From Conchocele bisecta (Eukaryota > Mollusca > Bivalvia > Lucinida > Thyasiridae), in NCBI GenBank assembly GCA_029237695.1, contig CM055279.1, positions 22,013,919 to 22,077,918 of the forward strand: a DNA stretch of 64,000 nt, read 5' to 3'. Below the pieces are notes generated by a model that ran no database searches, had not been told where the DNA came from, and saw only the letters and a list, made by a program, of their open reading frames with translations. A program made the translations under genes and the position numbers. Shown piece by piece: positions 55,707 to 64,000 of this stretch (within the stretch, counting starts at the first letter, position 1; every line of letters starts with the position of its first letter).

Positions 55707-56669
55707 GTTGGTTTACATTGTCTGGTTACAGCCAGCTCATAATATGCAAGAGACAAATTATACAAACTGACAATGTGTAATCACGAGATCATCTGCAATT
55801 TAGGTTCGCTTCGACCTACATTTTCCTAATGTATCAACCATACAGGAATCATGCGACAAGCACAGCGATGCCGTGACTGGCCAGACAATGAATATCATAT
55901 ATCCTTCCGATGACGTCGTCCTTATAACTGTAATCGGTCTGATTATTTCGGGAAAACTTACATTGTTACCTAGTATTTATGTTTTATCGGAATAAATCCG
56001 ATACCGTGACGGCGACATAGATATATGAGTACGATGGCATCGTCAGGTTATGGTTTGCACTATTCCGGGGCGGGGTGGGGGTTTCTGCTCTGTATCTCAT
56101 CAAGCTGGCGTCGATAGTTGCACATATATTTCTGGAAATGTAGCTCGAGCGTGTCGAAATACACGTGCACTTAACAAATACATGTAGTAACCTTGTTGAA
56201 GTTCAGTGTCGGCTCCAGTACGGTACGATGACCTAATTCCGCTCCATGACCGATGTCGGATCAGGAGTTTAAGCCAGGTTTAGAGAAAATTACTCGACAT
56301 GACAAAACGGGGCTTGATGAGATTCCAACCAGTGCAGTCTCTGATCAGTCTGCGCATTCGGGTTGTCTGATCAGGGTATACACCGTTCGCCGTTGGGTTG
56401 TGGAAACAGTTCCGCTGGCTGCAATAACACTTGAGACGTGTATATGGCTGTGACTGGAGAAATGGCGTTTAAACCCATAAGTAAACGGTACATGTATATA
56501 TCCGAATGAGCCTATGCAAATGCACAGACTGATGAGGTTCTGCACAGTTCGTCAATCGATCGATGGAACACCCGTGTTGCTTCTAGCAAGAACTATAGAT
56601 TATATTATTAGCAGGTTACATGAGTGTGCTATTTGATCAGGAACTACACTGGTCGCAGCTCCAATACGC
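55707..56669. other. No gene seen
   Basis: Opposed 66-codon frames at 56253-56545 have no motif. Confidence 0.4.
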
Positions 56670-57117
56670 CCAATTTATCCCGTCAATACAGTGCGTATGT
56701 GCCGTGTAACACGGTGCCGTGAAACATTTTTGATATCCAGTCAATACTATTTTTGCATTTTACAGCCATTTGTAGGTGTTGACGGGATAAATAGAATAGT
56801 AGGTTAGTGCCGTGAATGGGAAAAAATATCTGGCGCGGCACGGAAACGGGATGTGCTCGGCAGAGCCTCGCCCATCCCGTTTCCTGAGTCTTGCCAGATG
56901 TTTTTTCCCATTCACGGCACTAACCTACTATTCTCTATCTATTTTCCTTATTTATGAACCAAAGTATATGTTGTGACCACTCATTTGAACCGTCTCGGTG
57001 AGACGGTTCAAATGAGTGGTCACAACATATACTTCTGATGAGAAATAAAGAAATTCTTGAGCCTTGCCGGATATTTTTTCCCATTCACGGCACAAACCTA
57101 CTATTCTCTATTTATCC
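56670..57117. mobile_element. Family F composite element, copy 4
   Basis: Module a (TTATCCCGTCAATACAGTGC to GTTGACGGGATAAATA), module b with both arms of GTTAGTGCCGTGAATGGG, hairpin c at 56963-57033, and a final half of b. This is the most complete a-b-c order. Confidence 0.9.
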
Positions 57118-57339
57118 AGTCGCAGCCACATAATGTCAGTCTACACGGAATAAGCACCGTTTTGCTGTGGCGGGTGGGGGCGATGACAAAGATAATCCGA
57201 TAATGGGCGATAATGTCACTTTGTGCTGTATCATGGAACTACCAACTTGTCACCCTGGCAGATTCCGGCAGCCTATTAATGATCTTGATTGGCTACTTAG
57301 CTGCGCGTTGGCCACATACCCGCTGACTCATAGCATACT

Positions 57340-58047
57340 GCTGTATCGGGCATTGACGCTGATACAGTGTGTTACACCACGGTCATGTCCAGACGCTGAT
57401 ACATCGTGTTATACCACGGTCTGTCCAGACGCTGATAAAGTGTGCTATACCGTGGTCTTTCCGGACACTGATGCATTGTGTTATACAGCAGTCTGTCCAG
57501 ACGCGGATTCAATCTGTTATGCCACGGTCTGTCCAGACGCCGATACAGTGTGTTATATCACGGTCTGTCAGGATGCTGACACAGTGTGTTATACCACGGT
57601 CTGTCCAGACGCTGATACAGTGTGTTATACCACGGTCTACATACGCTGATACAGTGTGTTATACCACGGTATGTCAGTATGTTATACATCAGTCTGTCCA
57701 GACGCCGATACAGAGTGTTATACCACGGTCTGTCCAGACACTGATACAGTGTGTTATACCATGGTATGTCCAGACGCCGATACAATGTGTTATAACACGG
57801 TTTGCCCAGACGCTGATACACTGTGTTATATCACGGTCTGTCCGTACGCTGATACAGTATGTTATACCACTGTCTGTCCGGACAGTGTGTTATACAACAG
57901 TATGTCCAGACGCCGAGACAGTGTGTTATACCACGGTCTGTCAGGATGCTGATACAGTGTGTTATACCACGGTTTGCCCAGACGCTGATACACTGTGTTA
58001 TACCACGGTCTGTCAGAACGCTGATACAGTGTATTATACCACGATCT
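57340..58047 (+). repeat. 36-bp minisatellite, array 1 (~20 units)
   Basis: Unit ACGGTCTGTCCAGACGCTGA plus TACAGTGTGTTATACC. Several units are shortened (57645-57690, 57880-57900), breaking the 12-codon phase. Frames on both strands (160, 226, 98, 114 codons) arise from the unit. Same family as 60077-62175. Confidence 0.95.
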
Positions 58048-58565
58048 GATGTGCATACTTTATGGATTTTGTACGCAAAAATACCGTCATGGCAACAGCA
58101 AAATGCGGAATAATATGTTACATGAATATATAAACATGAATATATAATGAGGCGAGAAAACGAAAGTGCCACCATCTTTTATTTTATGTTTATCCAACTA
58201 ACGAGAATAGTGTCACAAAAAGTTGTTTAACAGTGTTTTGGACATCATTTGATGCCTGCACACATTCCCTATTCACTGTCGCTGTAGTGCATTAGTCTTT
58301 GCCAAGGATCACAGGCGAGGAATGAAGTGAATCATATCGTGTTGCGGAAACTGATGTCGCCATTTTAGAAACAACGGCCGAACGGGTCCGGATTCGTGGT
58401 ATTTTGTTTGGACAGCGACTGGTTCGAAAACGTGAAGCTAACATTTCCGTTGAATGTTGAATGAACAAAAAATCCTGGAGAGATGAGACACTGGTTGGCG
58501 CCTTGATTAATAATAATATTTAATTCGTGCTACATGTGTAAAGTAGGTGGGTGGGGTATGTTTTC
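58048..58565. other. No gene seen
   Basis: No supported frame or repeat. Confidence 0.4.
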
Positions 58566-58765
58566 TCAGATGTTGTATTTTAGATTCTGTTTTGTGTTGG
58601 TTACAAAGTATGTCGGAGATGTTTCTTGTTTGCACAAGTGTTCAGATGGCTGCAGTTGTTTAAATAAACTGTTAGCATTTGCTTTGTGGCTTGATATTTG
58701 TATTATTTGATTTTGTGGCACGCCATCATCGGTCAACTTTTGGATCAGTTTTGTTCTGGCACTGA
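58566..58765 (-). pseudogene. Relic exon of a Crypton/DUF3504-type tyrosine recombinase
   Basis: Read on the minus strand, a good acceptor (ATTGTTCCTTTCAG) precedes ARTKLIQKLTDDGVPQNQII and then QISSHKANANSLFKQL, ending at a stop at 58566. The pattern (basic start, LxDxGVP, I.QIS.HK, N..S) resembles the C-terminal catalytic part of Crypton-derived recombinases, where HK and a later Tyr matter. The Tyr of the usual N-Y-S position is missing here, so the copy is probably dead. No upstream exon is seen in the window. Confidence 0.5.
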
Positions 58766-58928
58766 AAGGAACAATAATCAAATTAATTAATTGTTAATTC
58801 TCAAGTTGCTTTTCATTATTTTTGCGTAGCACTCTCTTTCAATTTGTCGAACTGAAATTACTGGTACATGTATGTGGACAACTCTCGGTGTTTTATCTTT
58901 CTTTTTGAGACAGCCTGTCAAAATGTAG

Positions 58929-59324
58929 TTGCGAACGGTAACTTGCATTCTACTCCTGTACCATCCGTAGGCTGAGTTACGATTCCACTCATATGTCTGT
59001 TCTGCAGAATAGCGAATCGGACCTGATTCGCACTTTAGCAGTTAATTGTGACATATTGGAGATATTTTCGGAATTTCCATCTGAAAAAAACATTAGCATT
59101 ATAAAAGTAATACATATGTAAATTTATGTCATAAGTACTTGAATATGTTATTTTCATAATATTAACACTCATTTCAGTTCAAAACTATAGAAAATCTTTC
59201 ACAATTAACTGCTAAAGTGCGAATCAGACCTGATTCGCTATTCCGCAGAGAAGGCATATGAGTGGAATCATAACTGTGGCTACGGACGGTACGGGAGTAG
59301 ATTGCAAGTTACGGTTCACAACTA
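58929..59324. mobile_element. MITE family G, copy 2
   Basis: Inverted ends GTTGCGAACGGTAACTTGCA and TGCAAGTTACGGTTCACAAC, each ~110 bp and including ATTCCACTCATATG and AGCGAATCGGACCTGATTCG. A shorter middle than copy 1. Confidence 0.87.
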
Positions 59325-60076
59325 GTCAAAATGATGTTTGTTTACTTATTGCTCTCTGAAAATAATGAAAGTTCACGATATATTTGGAAGTTATTTTCAC
59401 CACTAGCATTCAAAGAGATAAATTTGACATGCTTTTCTCTGACTACTGTTTGTATAGAGATTTAGGATAAATGACAGAATTCGGTATAAATATGTCAGTG
59501 TCGCTCTGGTGGATTACACAGAAAATGTCAACGTTGTCGTACAGGTTGCATATGTCCGTTCTTGTGGCGACTGTTCTTTTTAATATAAAATAGAACAGTT
59601 GTGTTGCAAGCATAGATACAAGCACCTGATTCATCACAGCCAATTACAGATCAAGAATGAAGATTGCTGGATATTTTAAGATATTCATCATGTTTTATTT
59701 GTTATTTTCATTACCATTACTTCTTTTTTTTACTAAACATGCTAAATGTAGGGCAATGGTGTTATTTGAGGGTCCTCATGTTTGATTCGTATCTATTTGC
59801 GAAAGCAAATTGTCCAGTTCCGCGATTTCCTCCTTCCTCCTTCGGTAGCAGATAAAAAATGTTGCTCTCCAGCAAGGGAGCTAATCGCAAGTGTGCAAGG
59901 GACATAATCATGCAACTACTAAAATTCCCCAGTTGGGCGGAGCCTAAGAAAGTAGTTCGGCAAAACTGTGACTTTTCGAAATCGATATTTCACGGGGCAT
60001 CTGGTATTTCACGGGTGTAAGATGGATTTCGATTTCACGGGTAAAACACGGTAATTCATGGATAGTCATAAAAGAA
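59325..60076. other. No gene seen
   Basis: Two frames of 63-66 codons with no motif. CGATATTTCACGGGGCATCT near 59982 has several TTTCACGGG repeats. Confidence 0.4.
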
Positions 60077-62175
60077 AGAGTGTTATACACCAGTCTGTCC
60101 AGACTCCGATACAGTGTGTTATACCACGGTATGTCCGGACGCTGATACAGTGTGTTATACCACGGTCTGTCCGGACGCTGACACGGTGTGTTATACATGT
60201 ACAACGGTCTGCCCTGACGCCGATACAATGTGTTATACCACGGTCTGCCCTGACGCAGATACACTGTGTTATACCACGGTCTGTCTGAACGATCATACAG
60301 TGTATTATATCACGGTCTGTCCGGACGCTGATACAGTGTGTTATACCACGGTCTGTCCGGACATTGATACAATGTGCTACATCACGGTATGTCCGGACGC
60401 TGATACGATGTGTTATATCAAGGTCTGTCCGGTCGCTGATACAATGAGTTATACCACGGTATGTCCAGACACTGATACAATATGGTAAAGCATGATCTGT
60501 CCAGACGCTGATGCAATGTGTTATAGCACGGTCTGTCAGGACGCTGATACAGTTTGTTAAACCATGGTCTATCCAGACGCTGATACAATGTGTTATGCCA
60601 TGGTCAGTCCGGACACTGATACAATGTGTTATGCCATGGTCAGTCCGGACGCTGATAAAATGAGTTATACCACGGTCTGTCCAGATGCTGATATAATGTG
60701 TTATACCACGGTCTGTCCGGACGCTGATACAAAGTGTTATACCACGGTCTGTCCTGATGGTAATACAGTATGTTAAACCACGGTCTGTCTGGACGCTGAC
60801 ACAGTGTGTTATACCACGGTCTGTTAGGACGCTGATGCAATGTGTTACACCACGACCTGTCTGGATGTTGATACAGTGTGTTATGCCACGGTATGTCCAG
60901 ACGCTGATGCAATGTGTTATACCACGGCCTGTCCAGACGTTGATACAGTGTGTTATACCACGGCCTGTCCGGATGTTGATACAGTGTGTTAAACCACAGT
61001 ATGTCCAGACGCTGAAGCAATGTGTTATATATCGGTCTGTCCGGACGCGTATATAGTGTGTTATACCACGGTCTGCCCGGACGATGACATAGCGTGCTAT
61101 GCCACGGTCTGTCCGGACGCTGTTACAGTGTGTTATACCACGGTCTGTCCGGACGTTGATACAATGTGCTTCATAACGGTATGTCCGGACGCTGATACAA
61201 TATGTTATATCACGGTATGTCCGGACGCTGATACGATGAGCTATACCACGGTACGTCCGAACTCTGATACAATGCGTTATACTATGGTCTGTCCGGACGC
61301 TGATACAATGCGTTATACCACGGTCAGTCCGGACGCTGATACAATGTGTTATAGCAGCATGGTCTGTCCAGACACTGATGCAATGTGTTATACCACGGTC
61401 AGTCCGGACTCTGATACAATGTGTTATAGCAGCATTGTCTGTCCAGACGCTGATGCAATGTGTTATACCACGGTCTATCCAGACGCTGATACAAAGTGTC
61501 ATACCACGGTCTGTCCAGACGCTGATTCAGTGTCTTATACCACGGTCTGTCCTGATGCTGATACAATGTGTTATACCACGGGCTGTCCTGACGCTGATAC
61601 AGTGTGTTATGCAACGGTCTGTCCATACGCCGATACAATGTGTTATACCACGGGATGTTCGCACGCTGATAGAGTGGGTTATACCACGGTCAGTTCGCAC
61701 GCTGATACAATGTGTTATAGCATGGTCTGTCCAGACGCTAATGCAATGTGTTACACCAGGGGCTCTCCTGACGCCGATACAAGGTGTTATCCCACGGGCT
61801 GTCCGGACGCTGATACCGTGTGTTATACCACGGTCTGTCCAGACGTTGATGAAATGTGTTATACCACGGTCTGTCCGGATGTCGATACAGTGTGTTATAC
61901 CATGGTTTCTCCGGACGCTGATACAATGTGTTATACATGTACCACGGCTTGTCCGGACGCTGATACAGTGTGTTATACGAAGGTATGTCCGAACGCTGAT
62001 ACAATTGGTTATACCACGTTCAGTCCGGATGTTGATACAGTGTGTTATACCCCGGTTTGTCCGGACGCTAAAACAGTCAGTGTGTTATGTCACGGTCAGT
62101 CCGGATGCTGATACAATGTGTTATACCACGGCCAGTCTGTACGCTGATACAATGTGTTATCCCACGTCAGTCCGT
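60077..62175 (+). repeat. 36-bp minisatellite, array 2 (~58 units), open in several frames
   Basis: Unit ACGGTCTGTCCGGACGCTGA plus TACAATGTGTTATACC. In the phase of 60114 the unit reads TVCPDADTMCYT. That phase is kept from 60114 to 62111 and is broken only by four TAA codons (near 60486, 60558, 60774 and 60985), three of them a TAT to TAA change. Insertions seen at 60192, 61355, 61430 and 61930 are +6, +3, +3 and +6; a +4 near 62078 ends the phase. The minus strand is also open for 478 codons (60066-61502). Best explained as a satellite; a decayed repeat protein cannot be excluded. Confidence 0.93.
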
Positions 62176-62177
62176 AC

Positions 62178-62293
62178 GAATTTGCAACCTATGCTCAATA
62201 CATGTAAATTCATCAATTGAAATTTCCAGACGATCATAAATTTTCACATACATGTACGCACATTTTAGTCGTACGAAGTTTAGTTAAACGGGC
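62178..62293. mobile_element. MITE family A, right half (copy 8)
   Basis: Begins within the hairpin (CCTATGCTCAATACATGTAA) and ends GTTAAACGGGCC; no left half. Abuts the end of the 36-bp array. Confidence 0.8.
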
Positions 62294-62344
62294 CCCAGTG
62301 TTATTACACGTGTGTCATAGCACATTTATGAAATGGGTTAAAAC

Positions 62345-62524
62345 ACTGCATTTTATGATCGTCTGAAAATTTCAATAGATGGATTTACACGCATTGAGCA
62401 TAGGCTGCATATGCAGCCTATGCTCAATAAATGTAAATCTATCAATTGTTTACAAGAAAACATTGTTAATGTGATTTTGTACTTAACTAACCTTTTAGTG
62501 GTACGAAGTTTAGTGCAACGGCCC
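62345..62524. mobile_element. MITE family A, copy 9 (left end lost)
   Basis: Complete central hairpin (GAGCATAGGCTGCATATGC and mirror) and right end GTGCAACGGCCCC. Confidence 0.85.
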
Positions 62525-63091
62525 CATGCACCGCATAGGCTGCATAACTGTGTTATTATACTGTGAAAATCAAGTTTATGCAATACAAAACGTACTTACC
62601 GGGTCGTCGTGTGTCATACTAACCATTCCTAATTACCAACCGCAATAATAACAGCAGAATATCACACCACTTGCGCAATAAAAACAAAAACTACGACATC
62701 AGAATGTATAAACACCTGTTTCCACGAGAATGTACGTATATACGAGAGCGCATGCCTGTACATTCGCGTCATTTGTTATAACTAATGATGTGCGTATGAT
62801 TTATTAAACAAAATACGAAAATACGGTTAATACTGTTATACTGATCGATACTAATGGATACAAGTGACAGCGCCATGAAATCAACCTTTTCTGAAATACA
62901 ACCATGATAATTCAGTTGCAAAATTAGTATATACCCGTGAATTATGTCGCAGGGTCTGCGAAATCGCGAAATCAGGGTCTGCGCCGTAATTTACGGACTT
63001 CGCCGTTTCATACGAATTTGCGGATCGAATACGAAACCGTCACTATGGCTGGATTAGTGAAATACCCGCTGAAAATTATACAGCGATAGTA
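62525..63091. other. No gene seen
   Basis: GCGAAATCGCGAAATCAGGG near 62959 is a short repeat; otherwise featureless. Confidence 0.4.
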
Positions 63092-63381
63092 ATTTATCCC
63101 GTCAACACTGACAGTGCGTATGTGCCGTGAAACACGGTGCCGTGAAACATTTTTGATATCCTGTCAATACGACCTAATCACCGCGTATGAATATATGCGG
63201 TGACTGGTGTTACTTTTTTTGCATTTTAAAGCCATTTGTAGGTGTTGACGGGATAAATAGAATAGTAGGTTGTGCCATGAATGGGACAAATATCTGGCGC
63301 GGCACGGAAACGGGATGTACTTGGCAGAGCCTAGCCCATCCCGTTTCCTAAACCTTGCCAGATATTTTCCTACTATTATCT
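63092..63381. mobile_element. Family F composite element, copy 5 (module c missing)
   Basis: Module a from TTTATCCCGTCAACACTGAC to GTGTTGACGGGATAAATA, then module b with GGGATGTACTTGGCAGAGCC; it stops at CCAGATATTTTCC. Confidence 0.85.
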
Positions 63382-63563
63382 ATGTCGCGTCGTCTGCTAA
63401 ATGACAGGAACATTCGATAGTGTCATGCTTACTTTATGGCGGAGAATCAAAGCTGGTTACATTGAACGTAAATCTTCCACGAAGGAATAATTAAACAAAC
63501 TATCTATGTCCATCGTAAAAGTTGTATTATCGCGGGACATGGCTTTGCATAGTTATGTTCGAT

Positions 63564-63715
63564 CAGGGGCGGATCCAGTATTTGGGGAACGGGGGGGGGA
63601 GTTGTCCTATTTCCGAGCTCCACGGATATAAATTTGTCCTGGGGGGCATGCCCCCGGACCCCCTAGCATATGCTAGGAGGGTCCGGTGGAATGCCCCAGG
63701 ACACATTTTGAAATC
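63564..63715. mobile_element. Family Z fragment
   Basis: AGGGGCGGATCCAGTATTTG followed by a G tract, and an inner palindrome GGACCCCCTAGCATATGCTA with GGAGGGTCC; resembles the ends at 44889-45296. Confidence 0.65.
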
Positions 63716-63826
63716 TAGATGTCCAGAAATGCACTTTCCTGTGTTTTACAGGATTTAAATTCAGACTCCAACGCAATATCGGTATGAAATGTGAGGATGT
63801 CTTGCATGCGGTGGGGTTTAAGTTAA

Positions 63827-64000
63827 AGGTACATGCCCACTTAGTAGGTTATAATATAGGGAGACAGATAATGTTGTATATTCTGTAGATATGACATTTC
63901 TCATTGATTGGCGTATTGATTGGCATTATTATGCATTTTATATTGTACGTAATGTCCACACTGATGATATTAGGGGCGATTACCGTGATTCCTTAAAATG
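63827..64000. mobile_element. TTAA-type element (family M, copy 3), cut by the window
   Basis: TTAA at 63823-63826, then AGGTACATGCCCACTTAGTA and the shared GATTGGCATTATTATGCATT block. The right end lies beyond 64000. Confidence 0.75.

Noticed and set aside
60066..61502. 478-codon minus-strand reading frame
   Set aside because: It lies entirely in the 36-bp array, where unit length is divisible by three; it lacks any non-repetitive part and competes with open plus-strand phases.

Overview
The window is eukaryotic nuclear DNA that is almost entirely repetitive and gene-poor. Spliced-exon signals, a LINE, an LTR retrotransposon, tRNA-derived SINEs and roughly fifty short foldback DNA elements (MITEs) rule out a bacterial or organelle source. 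The mix of SINE tails ending in a GGCCGTTAAACACCAATAAA-type motif, a SINE core resembling the Meta domain described from bivalves, and elements starting with a GC-rich hairpin plus a tetranucleotide microsatellite points to a mollusc, most likely a bivalve. That assignment is inference; the species cannot be read from this sequence.

Layout: 1-5.1 kb is a ~210-220 bp satellite array, clean at both ends and full of homopolymer indels in the middle. 5.1-16.3 kb is a dense field of MITEs, including two paralogous ~1 kb repeats (5.3-6.4 and 9.2-10.2 kb), one with and one without a MITE, and a chain of four elements abutting at TTAA sites (14.7-16.0 kb). 16.9-19.6 kb is a decayed LINE interrupted by a TA-flanked foldback element. 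19.6-31.7 kb holds more MITEs, a 16-bp minisatellite and SINE pieces. 33.0-38.6 kb is a complete LTR retrotransposon that carries only a gag-like reading frame. 40.3-43.3 kb is a 111-bp tandem array. 43.3-57.1 kb holds further MITEs and the only convincing host-gene fragment (exon at 47.3-48.4 kb, minus strand). 57.3-58.0 and 60.1-62.2 kb are two arrays of a 36-bp minisatellite flanking a small relic exon that resembles a Crypton/DUF3504 tyrosine recombinase. The last 2 kb are MITEs again, the last one running off the window.

No set of genes works together here. The interest lies in transposon mechanics that can be read directly: a MITE with a paralogous empty site and a CCWGG target duplication, a host-flank/TIR-tip sequence amplified four times, a single 16-bp unit expanded to about 22 copies between two paralogues, nested insertions with exact junctions, and tandem arrays whose unit length is a multiple of three so that long spurious reading frames appear on both strands. 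For convenience, MITE families are given letters (A, B, C...) used only in this answer.
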